NCBI GenBank assembly: GCA_943787595.1 | Contig: CALSNA010000004.1 | Location: 491,967 to 555,966, forward strand | DNA from: an uncultured Pseudomonadales bacterium | GTDB lineage: Bacteria > Pseudomonadota > Gammaproteobacteria > Pseudomonadales > Balneatricaceae | Direction: 5' to 3' | Length of the DNA: 64,000 bases | Shown here: piece by piece, positions 20,950 to 32,100 of the stretch | Numbering within the stretch: the first letter of the stretch is position 1 | Layout: every line of letters starts with the position of its first letter | Notes under the pieces: generated by a model | The model's input: the letters and a program-made list of their open reading frames with translations, nothing else | The model's database searches: none | What the model was told of the DNA's origin: nothing | Translations under genes and position numbers: made by a program

Positions 20950-21627
20950 TTTGTTGCTCCTTTGCTTTGTTTTATTCCGTATCTGTGTGCTGTTATATAC
21001 TTTGATTCAAACGAGTGTAGCCATGAAATAGTGCTGTCTTATATCCTCTTGCTAGGATATTGTTCGAAATAAGAATCATTTACCAGGAAAAATGTAAGCG
21101 CTTAAATGCCATGATTGCCTGTCATAGCTCTTTATAATGCATGTCTAAGTCATAAAATTTAACACTTTAACCCCTGATATATGCGAGTAGGCCTATGTCA
21201 CATTCAGCTATTCTGCTGTGGATACAGATCAAAGGGTGTATAATTGTTGGTTACGATACAAGATGCTGTTGATGTTCAAACCTAGCGATCACTGCCATGC
21301 ATAGCAACAATTTAAAACGCTATGTTAAATTAGTGATGTATTACAGTCAACAGACACTCACTTCAGAGAGTGCTCTGATAACCTGCCTTGGACACTCATT
21401 ATGCCTTCAAATACCAACTTGGGAATCGTGACAATTTATCTGAATTCGGTTAACCTAAAAGTCTTAGCCGAAACTGGACTTGTGTTGATAGAGCAGATCT
21501 GTGAATGTAAGTTGGCTGCTATATCAGCACTCGAACCAAAATGTGATTTACAGCGTTTAGTAATCCTAAGTGCTGGCTACTGACCGTATAAATATCGCTT
21601 TTATCACCAAATTAAAGGACATTGAAC
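20950..21627. other. Intergenic gap with one gene remnant
   Basis: About 680 bases between the divergent glycine-zipper gene and paaH. The only coding-like stretch is the enoyl-CoA hydratase-like fragment at 21401-21583; elsewhere I see nothing beyond the promoters that must lie here. Confidence 0.4.
21401..21583 (+). pseudogene. Probable N-terminal fragment of an enoyl-CoA hydratase (PaaF/PaaG type)
   Basis: A 60-residue open frame whose order of features matches the start of enoyl-CoA hydratases: GIVTIYLNS where the family has GxVTITLNRP, a helix with the usual spacing, then LQRLVILSAGY where the family has VRALVLTGAG. It stops exactly where the oxyanion loop should begin, and the following 45 bases lead to paaH. 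paaF and paaG normally precede paaH, so this fits a deletion remnant. The resemblance is modest. Confidence 0.4.
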
Positions 21628-23145
21628 GTGGTTGCATTATCTCTTCATAGCACTATTGCCATTGTTGGTGCAGGGACTATGGGAGCTGGTATAGCTCAGG
21701 TGGCGGCACAGGCTGGACACTCAGTATTACTGATGGATCAGCAGTTGGCGACGGCCTCAACAGCGCTGCAGCGACTGCGCCAAGGATTAGATCGACAGGT
21801 TGCCCGTAATCGTTTGAGTCAGACTGAAGCAACCGCCATATTAAGTCGTATTACGCCAACTGACCAACTGCAGTCTTTGGCTGGTTGTGTTTTGGTCATC
21901 GAAGCCATTATTGAAAATATAGCCGCGAAACAACAAGTAATAGAACAATTGATGGACATCTGTGGTCCAGATTGCATCTATGCCAGCAATACCTCCTCTA
22001 TCCCTATTGCCCAGATCGCCGCAGGTCTTAAATATCCTGGTCAAGTGGCTGGATTGCATTTTTTCAACCCGGCACAAGTAATGAAACTCGTTGAAGTCAT
22101 CAGTCAGACGCAGACTGATTCCAATTTAGCCAGCAAGCTAAAGGACACTATGCAACAATGGGGAAAGGTCGCTGTTTTTGCTAGTGATACACCTGGATTC
22201 ATCGTTAATCGAATTGCTCGCCCCTTTTATGCGGAAGCCCTGCGCATGGCTACTGAAAATCTGGCTGAGTATGCTGTGTTAGATCAAATTATGCGTCAAG
22301 GTGGTGGTTTCCGTATGGGACCGTTTGAGCTAATGGATCTCATAGGCCTAGATGTTAACCATGCTGTAACGCAATTGGTGACCACAGGTCTTTCACTACC
22401 AATGTTCGAGATATCAAGCCTGCAACAACAGTTTTTGGACGCTGGTCATTTGGGTAAAAAAACTGGTCGGGGATTCTATGATTACGCTGATAGTAGTTCA
22501 CCCGCCCGTTCATCAGTAAGTGTTACTCCAGCAAGTGTCCAAGTTGACATGGTTATCAGTGCTGATTTAGGGTGGCTACAACCTTTGGCTCAGCGGTTAC
22601 TAGATAGCGGACACAGGACTGTTTCTGTTGTGGAGCAGGGTTTTTTGCAATTGGCTGGTGTATCTATAACACCACACCTTGGCGCACCTCTACCTAGTCA
22701 TGCTGGTCCAACTATTGCCCTTGATCTAGCCTTTGACTATGGTCTTTGTAAAAGCCTTGCCTGCCAACGATCAGACAGTTGCAGTAAATTACAGCTTAAG
22801 ACTGTGTGGGACGCTTTTGCGACCATGGGCATTGAATTGGTGGAGTTGCCTAATCAACCTGGTTTACCTGTTACCCGAACCTTGGCGATGCTAGCTAATG
22901 TGGCTGCCGATGCTGTGCAACGGCAAGTCTGTACAGTCAGTGATGCGGATCTAGCCATGCGTTTTGGCGTTAATTATCCTCTGGGTCCACTTGCATGGGC
23001 AGATCAGGTTGGCCTGGAATGGCTGCTTACAACTCTGAACAATCTTGCTCTTCATGTCGATCAGAATCGTTATACACCGTGTGACTGGATCAGACAACTG
23101 CATCAATCTGGAGCCGGGTTTTATGACCATTACCCTGATCACTAG
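21628..23145 (+). CDS. paaH: 3-hydroxyacyl-CoA dehydrogenase of the PaaH type
   Basis: 505 residues from GTG 21628, preferred over TTG 21622 because AAAGGA at 21614-21619 has proper spacing only to the GTG. The Rossmann motif VGAGTMGAGIAQ is N-terminal. ASNTSSIPI and GLHFFNPAQVMKLVE (catalytic His) follow, then DTPGFIVNRIARPF and a second 3HCDH C-terminal domain near residue 400. The length of about 500 with two C-terminal domains matches PaaH, which oxidises 3-hydroxyadipyl-CoA in phenylacetate breakdown. A 7-bp inverted repeat (23138-23159) covers the stop codon. Confidence 0.88.
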   Translation: MVALSLHSTIAIVGAGTMGAGIAQVAAQAGHSVLLMDQQLATASTALQRLRQGLDRQVARNRLSQTEATAILSRITPTDQLQSLAGCVLVIEAIIENIAAKQQVIEQLMDICGPDCIYASNTSSIPIAQIAAGLKYPGQVAGLHFFNPAQVMKLVEVISQTQTDSNLASKLKDTMQQWGKVAVFASDTPGFIVNRIARPFYAEALRMATENLAEYAVLDQIMRQGGGFRMGPFELMDLIGLDVNHAVTQLVTTGLSLPMFEISSLQQQFLDAGHLGKKTGRGFYDYADSSSPARSSVSVTPASVQVDMVISADLGWLQPLAQRLLDSGHRTVSVVEQGFLQLAGVSITPHLGAPLPSHAGPTIALDLAFDYGLCKSLACQRSDSCSKLQLKTVWDAFATMGIELVELPNQPGLPVTRTLAMLANVAADAVQRQVCTVSDADLAMRFGVNYPLGPLAWADQVGLEWLLTTLNNLALHVDQNRYTPCDWIRQLHQSGAGFYDHYPDH

Positions 23146-23323
23146 TCACCAGTAGTGATGATTGGCCTCTGGTTTTGAATTGACTGGTTAGTCCACCCGT
23201 TCCAGTTTGATTGAGTAACTTGTTACAAGGCGTCAAGCATTATATAGCTTAGGCCAGATGCTGTAATGGTTTGGTTTAGCAACAATTACTGACTCGCTAC
23301 AATATCAAGTGAAGGATACTACA

Positions 23324-24529
23324 ATGCCTGCTACAGCCTATATATGCGATGCCATTCGTACACCTATTGGTCGCTACGGTGGTGCCCTATCGAGTATTCG
23401 TACCGATGATTTAGCCGCTATTCCAATAACCGCATTGATGGAGCGTAATCCACAGGTCAATTGGCAGATGATTGATGAGGTTATGCTAGGCTGTGCTAAC
23501 CAGGCAGGTGAAGATAACCGTAATATAGCCCGCATGGCTAGCTTGCTAGCAGGTTTACCAGTAACAGTGCCCGGTAGTACCGTAAACCGTTTGTGTGGGT
23601 CTGGATTAGATGCAGTTGGTACCTTGGCGCGTGGTATCAAAGCAGGTGAAATTGAACTTGCCATTGCTGGCGGAGTCGAATCCATGTCTCGGGCACCACT
23701 TGTTGTGCCTAAAGCTGAACAGGCTTTTTCTCGACATGCGGAGATTTTTGATACCACCATAGGCTGGCGTTTTGTCAACCCCAGATTGCACAGCCAATAT
23801 GGTACTGACTCGATGCCGGAAACAGCCGAAAATGTGGCGCAACAATTCAATATCAGTCGTACTGACCAAGATGCCTTTGCTTATCGTAGTCAGATCAAAG
23901 CAGCTGCTGCTCAGCAACAGGATCGATTTGTCAGCGAGATTACTCCAGTTACTATAAACCGTCATAAACAACAAACATTTCTATTTAGTCAAGATGAACA
24001 ACCGCGCACTACTGATCTTGCTGTACTCTCTGGGTTGCCGACTCCGTTTCGCACCAATGGCAGTGTCACTGCTGGTAATGCCTCCAGTATCAATGATGGT
24101 GCATCCGCCTTGTTACTGGCTAGTAAAGCCGGTGTGCAGGCGCATGGACTTAAACCTCGTGCCAGGGTGCTCGCTATGGCTAGTGCTGGGGTTGAGCCTC
24201 GTATCATGGGTATGGGTCCGGTTGCAGCGGTACACCAGGTCATGACTAAAACAGATTTAAATCTCTCAGCAATGGATTTAATTGAACTTAACGAAGCGTT
24301 TGCCGCTCAGGTGTTGGCAGTCACCCGTGCTTTGAAACTGGATGATGAAGATGCCCGTATCAACCCCCTTGGGGGAGCCATTGCCCTGGGCCACCCACTG
24401 GGCATGAGTGGTGCCCGTTTGGTTACCACTGCCATTAACCAATTGGAAAATCTTGATGGTCGTTATGCACTTTGTACCCTTTGCATTGGGGTTGGACAAG
24501 GCTTGGCAATGATTATTGAACGGTTGTAA
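23324..24529 (+). CDS. paaJ: 3-oxoadipyl-CoA / acetyl-CoA acyltransferase (thiolase), PaaJ type
   Basis: 401 residues from ATG 23324 (GAAGGA 7 bases upstream), the same length as E. coli PaaJ. The thiolase active-site cysteine is in [11 protein letters not shown], the second-site histidine in [14 protein letters not shown], and the second cysteine in [25 protein letters not shown] near residue 50 is typical of beta-ketoadipyl-CoA thiolases. It lies 178 bases after paaH. It probably releases acetyl-CoA and succinyl-CoA at the end of the phenylacetate route; a role in other beta-oxidation is possible. Confidence 0.88.
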   Translation: MPATAYICDAIRTPIGRYGGALSSIRTDDLAAIPITALMERNPQVNWQMIDEVMLGCANQAGEDNRNIARMASLLAGLPVTVPGSTVNRLCGSGLDAVGTLARGIKAGEIELAIAGGVESMSRAPLVVPKAEQAFSRHAEIFDTTIGWRFVNPRLHSQYGTDSMPETAENVAQQFNISRTDQDAFAYRSQIKAAAAQQQDRFVSEITPVTINRHKQQTFLFSQDEQPRTTDLAVLSGLPTPFRTNGSVTAGNASSINDGASALLLASKAGVQAHGLKPRARVLAMASAGVEPRIMGMGPVAAVHQVMTKTDLNLSAMDLIELNEAFAAQVLAVTRALKLDDEDARINPLGGAIALGHPLGMSGARLVTTAINQLENLDGRYALCTLCIGVGQGLAMIIERL

Positions 24530-24631
24530 TGATCGTAGATTCTATGTTGCAGGTTGAGTGCAACAAAATAAAGGCAGTATTTAAAATTAATTTAGTAACT
24601 ATCATATCAATACAATGTGCAGTCTAGCGTA

Positions 24632-25705
24632 ATGAGCCAATTCCATCGCCTAACCGTGGCTGAAGTCCAGCCTGAAACTGAAGATACAGTTTCTATCGTT
24701 TTTGATTTACCACAAGAACTGCAGAGTAAATTCCACTACCAACACGGACAGTACTTGACTCTGCGTGCCCAGCTTAATGGAGAAGAAGTACGCCGTGTCT
24801 ATTCCATTTGTGAGAGTGTTAGCCAGCAAAAGCTGCGTATTGTGGTGAAGCAGATCCCTGGTGGGCGTTTTTCCACCTGGGCTAACTCCGTATTAACTGT
24901 TGGTCATAGTTTAGATGTTATGCCGCCAGCGGGCCATTTTACAAGTGCGCTAAGCCCCAAACATCAAGGGGAGTACTTATTAGTTGCTGCTGGTTCTGGT
25001 ATTACACCGATCATGTCCATTATCACCAGTATACTGGAAATCGAAGTTGATACTAAAGTTACTCTGATATACGGCAATCGTACTACTGGTAGCATGATTT
25101 TTCGTGAGCACCTACAAGATTTGCAATGTAAATACCCAGATCGCTTTAGAATGATTTCTGTCACAAGCCGGGAACAGCAAGCTATTGACTTGTTAACTGG
25201 GCGTATTGATAGCGCTAAAATTAATGTTTTTCTAGAGCAATGGATAAAACCCAGGCTGATGCGTGCATGCTTTATATGCGGCCCGGTCACCATGGCTGCT
25301 GATGTCAGGCAAGCACTGTTAGCCTGGGGCTTGGAACCACAGCAGATACATTCTGAACAATTTACCTCGCCGGTAATTAGTGGTAATCAACATCATGACT
25401 TTGCAGATTTGCCAGCCAATACTAGGTTTTCCACCATCACCGTACATATTGATGACCATACCCATACTTTTGAACTAGCTCAAAATAGCCAAAGCATTCT
25501 TGCTGCTGCATTGGAAGCTGGTGCTGATCTACCCTGGTCCTGTAACGCAGGTGTATGTGCCACCTGCACATGCAAGGTTATTGAAGGTCAAGTGTACATG
25601 CAGGAAAATCACGTGTTACAAGATGACGAGTTTAGAGCAGGTTATGTGCTCAGTTGTCAGAGTTATCCGTTATCCAAAACGGTAATATTAGATTACGATA
25701 TCTAA
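24632..25705 (+). CDS. paaE: Phenylacetyl-CoA epoxidase reductase subunit PaaE
   Basis: 357 residues from ATG 24632; the upstream GTG 24617 is less likely because the family begins with MSxFHxLTVAxVxxET. An FAD-binding domain (RRVYSICES, near residue 54) is followed by an NAD-binding domain (VAAGSGITPIMSI near 115) and a C-terminal plant-type [2Fe-2S] ferredoxin domain with C-x4-C-x2-C in CNAGVCATC and a distal Cys. It would pass NADPH electrons to the PaaABC(D) oxygenase, but those subunits are not in the window. Alternative roles as a general oxygenase reductase cannot be excluded. Confidence 0.85.
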   Translation: MSQFHRLTVAEVQPETEDTVSIVFDLPQELQSKFHYQHGQYLTLRAQLNGEEVRRVYSICESVSQQKLRIVVKQIPGGRFSTWANSVLTVGHSLDVMPPAGHFTSALSPKHQGEYLLVAAGSGITPIMSIITSILEIEVDTKVTLIYGNRTTGSMIFREHLQDLQCKYPDRFRMISVTSREQQAIDLLTGRIDSAKINVFLEQWIKPRLMRACFICGPVTMAADVRQALLAWGLEPQQIHSEQFTSPVISGNQHHDFADLPANTRFSTITVHIDDHTHTFELAQNSQSILAAALEAGADLPWSCNAGVCATCTCKVIEGQVYMQENHVLQDDEFRAGYVLSCQSYPLSKTVILDYDI

Positions 25706-26032
25706 TAAGTTGGGTCTGGGTAGCAATCAGGCTGTATCAATATTTATCAATTAAATTCAAATAGATAGCACTCGGTAAGTGCAGTCTGGTCACTTGATTT
25801 AATTTTATTATCTATTAAGCATAATTATCTTGCCACACAGGCTAAATTTAAATGAAATTTTTATCAATTCAGAGTTGTTGTAATGTCTTTTTTTAAATAG
25901 AATACAGTAATTTTTGAAATTTGATACGGTGCCAATGTTAAGGTAACATATCGTTTATCTCAAAGTCCATTTAATTAGATATTCACCAACTTCGTATTAA
26001 AAATTGAATATGGTGCGTAGGAGAAAATATAA
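25706..26032. promoter_or_regulatory. Upstream region of the DAB-like operon
   Basis: 327 bases without a gene. TTGTTG (25875-25880) and TAGAAT (25898-25903) with a 17-base spacer are a possible sigma-70 promoter, although the -35 box is poor. ATATTCA (25979-25985) and TGAATAT (26005-26011) form a 7-bp inverted repeat 8 bases before the AGGAG (26019-26023) of the SulP gene, which could be an operator or a leader hairpin. No regulator gene is adjacent upstream. Confidence 0.35.
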
Positions 26033-27589
26033 GTGTCAAATAATCAAAATACAATGCTGCCTAAGACTGGAATAGTTGGATTGGCAGAGAACTGGAAGTT
26101 CGATATTGTTTCTGGCTTCATCATTTTCTTAATTGCCTTACCGTTATGTCTTGGTATTGCGATGGCATCTAATGCTCCTCCGATGGCCGGTATTATCACT
26201 GGAATAGTCGGTGGTGTTATATGTGGTTTTATCAGTGGATCCCATGTCACCATCAATGGCCCAGCTGCTGGACTAATAGTTATCGTGCTTGGTGCCATTG
26301 CTGATCTTGGCTATGAGGGGGCATTGGCTGTAGGTGTGATTTGTGGGGTTTTGCAGATTGTCTTAGGCATACTGCGCGCTGGCAAAATGACCAACTTCTT
26401 CCCACTTTCTGTAGTGCATGGCATGCTCGCAGGGATTGGCGTAATCATCATGGCAAAACAGATCCATGTAGCATTGGGAGACTATAGTGCTAAGGGATCC
26501 ATGCTCGACACCATAATTGCCATTCCATCCAGTATAGTGAGCATGCCTTTTGAAGTGGGCATCATTGGTATTATATGCATATTTATAATGGTGATCTGGC
26601 CATTCATAAAAATAGGCTTAATAAAGAAAATACCTGCCCCTCTAGTTGCGGTCATGCTGGCCGTTTTTTTAGGCCAGGTTTTTGGTTTGACTGACAATGA
26701 GTTACTAAAGCCTCTGCTGCCTGCAAATATTATGGATGGCTTTGCCTCCCCAGATTTTGCCATTCTTGGTGTAGCACCGGGTGCGGCACTAAAATGGATT
26801 GTTATGTATACATTTGTTGCAAGCCTTGAGTCACTTTTAACTGCATCCGCTGTAGATAAACTGGACCCTTGGAAGCGCCAGTCAAATATGAACAAAGAAT
26901 TCATTGGTAAAGGTATCGCCAATTCAATTGCCAGTTTGCTGGGCGGTTTGCCAATGATTGCTGAAGTTGTTCGTAGTGCTGCGAATGTCCAAAATGGTGC
27001 TCGAACTATCTGGTCAAACTTCTTCCATGGGTTATTCCTGTTAATCTGTGTTGCTTTCTTCACTAAGTACCTTGGAATGATTCCAAAAGCCGCACTTGCA
27101 GGTATTCTTGTAGTCATTGGATTCAGGCTGGCTCACCCCAAAGAATTTTTGCATGCTATGCATATTGGTAAAGAAGAATTTCTATTTATGGCTGTGACTA
27201 CTGCTATAGTCGTGCTGCAAGATCTGCTGATGGGTGTATTCGCTGGTATGATAGTAGCCTTCATAGTAAATATTGCACGTACTGGATTTGTATTGAGTAA
27301 CTTGTTTATTCCGTCTATGGAAATTCAGGAAGATGGTGATAAGACTAATGTTCGTTTCAAAAGCTCCCTTGGATTTGGCAACTTTATCAGTGTGAGAACT
27401 CAGTTGGATCAAATACCTGCCGGTAAAAACGTTGTGCTTGACTTTAACGATTGCCGTTACGTTGATCATACCGTAGTAGAACGTCTCAGTGACTTCACTT
27501 TAGAGTATGAACAAACTGGAGGCAGTGTTAATAAAGTAACCACACTGCGTGGAACAACTAATCATCCAATGTCGGCGTGGTCCAAGTAA
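26033..27589 (+). CDS. SulP-family anion (probable bicarbonate) transporter
   Basis: 518 residues; GTG start with AGGAG 9 bases upstream. A SulP transporter with about 12-14 membrane helices: the NWKFDIVSGFIIFLIALP entry, GSHVTINGPAAGL substrate-site region near residues 76-88, SLESLLTASAVDKLDP near 270 and LGGLPMIAEVVRSAANVQNG near 305-324. A short C-terminal STAS domain is present (VVLDFNDCRYVDHTVVERL). SulP members carry sulfate, bicarbonate or other anions. The last-listed motifs and its place at the head of a DabA locus favour bicarbonate, as in BicA-like proteins, with sodium or proton symport. The substrate is inferred from context. Confidence 0.88.
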   Translation: MSNNQNTMLPKTGIVGLAENWKFDIVSGFIIFLIALPLCLGIAMASNAPPMAGIITGIVGGVICGFISGSHVTINGPAAGLIVIVLGAIADLGYEGALAVGVICGVLQIVLGILRAGKMTNFFPLSVVHGMLAGIGVIIMAKQIHVALGDYSAKGSMLDTIIAIPSSIVSMPFEVGIIGIICIFIMVIWPFIKIGLIKKIPAPLVAVMLAVFLGQVFGLTDNELLKPLLPANIMDGFASPDFAILGVAPGAALKWIVMYTFVASLESLLTASAVDKLDPWKRQSNMNKEFIGKGIANSIASLLGGLPMIAEVVRSAANVQNGARTIWSNFFHGLFLLICVAFFTKYLGMIPKAALAGILVVIGFRLAHPKEFLHAMHIGKEEFLFMAVTTAIVVLQDLLMGVFAGMIVAFIVNIARTGFVLSNLFIPSMEIQEDGDKTNVRFKSSLGFGNFISVRTQLDQIPAGKNVVLDFNDCRYVDHTVVERLSDFTLEYEQTGGSVNKVTTLRGTTNHPMSAWSK

Positions 27590-27643
27590 TAACCAGTCAC
27601 CCAATGTGAGTATGGGTCAAGTAATGAACAAGAGGTTTAAGGC

Positions 27644-29086
27644 ATGTTAAATTTGGTACTTTGGTTGCCAATCGTTGGTTTACTGTCAATCGTATCTCTC
27701 AGGGATGATCAATCAATTAGGAAAGCAGGTCTTGCGATATCAGGGCTAACTTTACTATTGTCCTGGAGTTTGATTGCCAGCTTTGATGGATCCTCACCAG
27801 CAATTCAGCTTGTTGAACAGCGAGATTGGCTACCAGAAATGGGCCTAAGATACTACATAGGTGTTGATGGTTTATCTTTGCCTTTGTTGTTATTGACAAC
27901 ATTAATCAGTTTTGTGGCCTTGCTGGCCTCTAACAATATTGTTGAGCGTGTAAAAGAATATTATTGCTGGTTTTTGTTGTTACAATTTTCAATGATGGGA
28001 GTTTTTATTGCCCAGAACTGGTTGCTATTCTACATGTTTTTTGAATTTACCTTGATTCCAATTTATTTCTTAATTGGTATTTGGGGTGGTAAAAAACGCG
28101 CTCAAGCCACTACAACAATCTTTCTTTATACGTTGACTGGTTCCATATTAATGTTGTTGTCTATAGTTGCTCTGTTTATCTATTCTTCAGTTAATAGCTT
28201 TGATATGGATACACTAGCATTACAACATGTAAATTGGTCGCCTACACTTCAAATTATCATATTCACAGGTTTCCTTATTGGCTTTGCAGTCAAAGTACCA
28301 GCTTTCCCTTTCCACGGTTGGCTGAACTTAGCGCATGTTGAAGCTCCAACACCACTGAGTATGCTGCTTTCCGGCGTGCTACTGAAAATGGGTGCCTATG
28401 GCCTGATGCGTGTTAGTCAGCTATTGCCACAGGCCATGGAGTGGTTTGCTTATTTACTGCTTATACTGGGCTTTATAAATATCATTTATGGAGCTGTGCT
28501 GGCCTGGAGGCAAACTGATCTTAAGTCAATGGTGGCCTTTTCTTCAATAAGCCACATGGGCTTTGTGTTAATTAGTATTTCTGGGCTAACGGCAATAGGC
28601 TTTACTGGTGCCACCATGCAAATGGTAGCTCATGGAATAATAACAGGCGCACTATTCTATATGGTAGGCTTAATTTATCACCGTACGGATAATCGCAATA
28701 TAGATAAATTTGGAGGCTTAGTCCACAAAGTTCCTGTTTATTCATCCATAACCATACTGACTCTGTTTGCCTCCATGGGACTACCTGGATTGGTCGGGTT
28801 TATTGCCGAGTTCCATATACTCATGGGCGTACTGGAAAGCTCAGGTCTTGCCGTTGTGCTTGCAAGCATAGGTATAATTATAGGTGCATCCTATTCATTG
28901 AGTGCAATTAATAAGATATTTATGGGTTCTGCAAATACTAAATGGAACAATCTGAATGATATGAACCGATATGAGATTTTTGCAGTAGCCCCCCTTGTCT
29001 TACTAATGATTGGCTTAGGCTTATTTCCACAATTAGCCTTAAATTTGATGAATGCCACTATGGTTCAAATGGCCCTAATATTTTAA
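27644..29086 (+). CDS. NuoM/ND4-like proton-translocating subunit, canonical residues kept
   Basis: 480 residues, about 14 membrane helices, of the complex I/Mrp antiporter family (PF00361). All the main channel charges are present: Glu134 in FFEFTLIPI, Lys217 in FAVKVPAFPFHGW, Lys248 in LLKMGAYGLMR, His304 in SISHMG and Glu389 in GFIAEFHIL. The AHVEAPTPLS loop is ND4-like. No nuo redox genes are near, so it serves the DAB-like complex rather than complex I. It lies 54 bases after the SulP gene and is followed by a 99-base spacer with a strong hairpin before dabA. Confidence 0.88.
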   Translation: MLNLVLWLPIVGLLSIVSLRDDQSIRKAGLAISGLTLLLSWSLIASFDGSSPAIQLVEQRDWLPEMGLRYYIGVDGLSLPLLLLTTLISFVALLASNNIVERVKEYYCWFLLLQFSMMGVFIAQNWLLFYMFFEFTLIPIYFLIGIWGGKKRAQATTTIFLYTLTGSILMLLSIVALFIYSSVNSFDMDTLALQHVNWSPTLQIIIFTGFLIGFAVKVPAFPFHGWLNLAHVEAPTPLSMLLSGVLLKMGAYGLMRVSQLLPQAMEWFAYLLLILGFINIIYGAVLAWRQTDLKSMVAFSSISHMGFVLISISGLTAIGFTGATMQMVAHGIITGALFYMVGLIYHRTDNRNIDKFGGLVHKVPVYSSITILTLFASMGLPGLVGFIAEFHILMGVLESSGLAVVLASIGIIIGASYSLSAINKIFMGSANTKWNNLNDMNRYEIFAVAPLVLLMIGLGLFPQLALNLMNATMVQMALIF

Positions 29087-29101
29087 TTCATCTTCTTTAT
29101 T

Positions 29102-29143
29102 TAGGAGATATGAGGCAATGAATAATACTTCCCATATCTCCTA
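29102..29143 (+). promoter_or_regulatory. Intercistronic hairpin between the NuoM-like gene and dabA
   Basis: TAGGAGATATG (29102-29112) is exactly complementary in reverse to CATATCTCCTA (29133-29143), an 11-bp stem with a 20-base loop and no T-tract. The left arm contains AGGAG, and an ATG at 29118 opens a 9-codon frame (MNNTSHISY) ending at 29147. It may be an RNA processing or stabilising element setting DabA level, or a leader peptide. The stem is certain; any function is a guess. Confidence 0.6.
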
Positions 29144-29185
29144 TTAAATACCAACTACATACATAATAGTTAAGGTATACCCGAT

Positions 29186-32100
29186 ATGCACAGTAACAAT
29201 TTAACATCAGCACATGAAAAAATTCGTCATGATGTTACTCATAATGGACACTACTTAACGCCTCAAGGCCCAATTGAAACATTTATTCATCACAATACAC
29301 TACATGCCTTTGAACAATATTCCTTTTATGAAGCTGTTCAAAGGGCTAAAGTTGTAACTGGAGGTGAAGGATACCTCCCCAATGAAAGTTATCGTGAATT
29401 CTTTCGTAACGGACGTATTACTGAAAGTGATATTTCTAGTCACATCAAAAGCGTTGCTGAAAAATTAAAATTCCCTAAAAGTTTTGATATTGGAAACAAT
29501 ACCGTTTCTCTTGAAACAATTATTCGTCATCATCTAATTAGTGGTATCGACTCAATTGTACCGGAGCAATTATCTTATGAAGTAGATAATTGTAACGTCA
29601 CCTTAAAATTTCGTGAAGACTTGTCAGCCGATGCACGTAATGACATGATTAAAAAGTCACGAGAATTTCTTAAAAAATCGGTAGATAGAATAGGTAAGGA
29701 TTGGACCTTTAGTGACTGGTTCGTAGCTCATTCTGACACAGACCTAGTGCACTATCTGGTAAATGAAGTGACGAGCATCATAGGAGATGATCAATTAAAC
29801 AACGGGGTAAACCATTCAATTGAATCATTAATGCAGCGTATTAATGTACCTGAAAAATTGACGGCCAATTACCTATCCTGTATTGATACTCACTTCAAGT
29901 CTCACCAATTAAATGTTGGAACCGATATAATTCATGCTCTATGGTTGCAGAATGAAGTTAATTTACTAGAAAAACTTATGCCACTTCATTTTGGTATTAA
30001 GCCATCTGTAATTGACCTTGCCAAGAAATTAGATGGTGATATCAACACCATTGAAACTTACGCAAGTCGCATGCTATGGATCAGTTGTATTAAAAGTTAT
30101 GGTGTATTAAACCCTTATTCACCTACTGATCCGGCAACACTAGCTGAATACGAACACGCTTATTCAAGCTCTGGATTCAGTATAGATGATAATTTAGATG
30201 ATCATAGCATCAAAGCTAAATCCAAAGATTATACAAACGCAATAGCGACAGCAGAAATTGCAAAAATTGGCTGCCATACGACTCATACTGACTTCCTTTC
30301 TATTTTGACAGGTGACGATATCAACGGAGCTGTCAATCGTTACATGATTCAAATATTAGGTGGTTTTCTGGATGAAGGATTAGCAGCCTGGCACATGCCA
30401 ACCCGTGATTTAGGGTTATATAACAGTTGGCGTATGATTGCTCCCTTTGATAAAAGCTTTGATTTATATGATATTAATGACTGGAAGGAGAAAATATCTA
30501 ATTTACCAGAGCAGCCAGAACAAGCTATTGAAAATGCATTTAATCAGTTAGGTATTGAGAGATCAGCATGGGATTCTACGATATGTCAATTATTGCAAAA
30601 ACTCCCTGGCTGGAGTGGCATGGTGGCTTGGCGTGAAGTTAAGCCAGATTCCCTTCGTAATTCTGTTCAGCATGCAGATTTAGTGGAACTTCTAGCGATA
30701 CGCATTACCGTTGAGACACTAGTAGCACAGCAATGTTGCATGGAAAATTGGGGTATTAATGCAAGTATCGAGTCTATTCAAGATTATTTTAGCGTTAACT
30801 CATCTGAGTTGTACGTTAGAGAAATGTTAGAGCTTGGTAAATTGCCCGAATCTATGGCTCAAAGTACCCATGAATTATTAAATTTTAGCGTCAAAAATTC
30901 AAACAACCAGCTTGAGCGCTGGGAAATTATTGCGCAAACAACTTGGCTCTATAATAACTCAGCAGTGATAAATATTTCTGGTGATGTGATTAATAAAGAT
31001 GTTTGGCGCTTATTTAATTTAGCACAGTGTCTTGGGCTGGCATCTTCTGATATTCATTGCTTGAATAAAAACACTCGTGATCAGTTATTGTCTGTTATAG
31101 ATATGTTCCCTAGTACAGATCATGGAGCAGTATGGCTTCAGGCTTATGAAGGTAACTATCGTGATAAAATTACCAATGCCTTAAGAGTTAATTATGGTAA
31201 AGGTCGTTGGGCTACCCGTGATAGTCGTCCACAGGCACAAGTTGTGTTTTGTATTGATGAGCGTGAAGAAGCCATAAGGCGTCATTTAGAGGAAATTAAT
31301 CCTAAAATTGAAACCTTGGGTGCAGCTGGATTTTTTGGTTTACCAATGCAATATAAAGCCCTTCATGATCATGGCCAAACTCCACTTTGTCCTGTTGCTG
31401 TAATACCTGATCGAGAGATAAATGAGGTCAATATTTCAGATGATAAAGATATTGCACCTGCTTTTATAAAAAGTAATGTAACCAATAGCTATGGTGAGGT
31501 TCTATCTTCGACACAGGAGAAGGTAGATATATTAAATAGCCAAGGTGTTGAAAAAATGGCCAAGGCTAATGACCATAGGAATAAGTGGTCTGAATACATT
31601 CATAATATTTATTGGGAAGCAAAAAGGAATCTAGTGTCCTCATATTTTCTTTTGGATATTTTAGGGCTGCCAATAATTATTCAGCTTTATATGAGTATAT
31701 TTGCGCCTAATAAAACTCACAAAATTTCTGAAAAGATACATAATAAATTTGTTCCAAGTGCTATAACTAAATTAAATTTAGATACCGTGGACAGTGAAAC
31801 CATAGAAGCATCAAATAATCATAATCTTGATAATGTAGGTTTTCCACTGGAACAACAGGCTGACATTGTATTTAATTTTTTAAGTACAATTGGTTTAACA
31901 AGACAATTCGCAAGATTAGTAGTTTTATGTGGACATGGTTCTAGCAGTTTGAATAATCCACATGAATCTGCCCATGATTGCGGTGCATGTGGTGGTAAAC
32001 ACGGAGGTCCGAATGCCCGTGCATTTTCTGATTTAGCCAATCGTCCTGCGATACGTAAGATATTAAGGGAACGTGGCATGAACATTCCTGATGACACCTG

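Noticed and set aside
23138-23159. Terminator after paaH
   Set aside because: The 7-bp inverted repeat spans the stop codon and has no T-tract, so termination is unlikely.
23374-23974. Minus-strand frames opposite paaJ
   Set aside because: Shadows of the thiolase gene, which carries all catalytic motifs on the plus strand.
26482-27117. 211-codon minus-strand frame opposite the SulP gene
   Set aside because: An antisense shadow of a strongly conserved membrane protein, with no family resemblance of its own.
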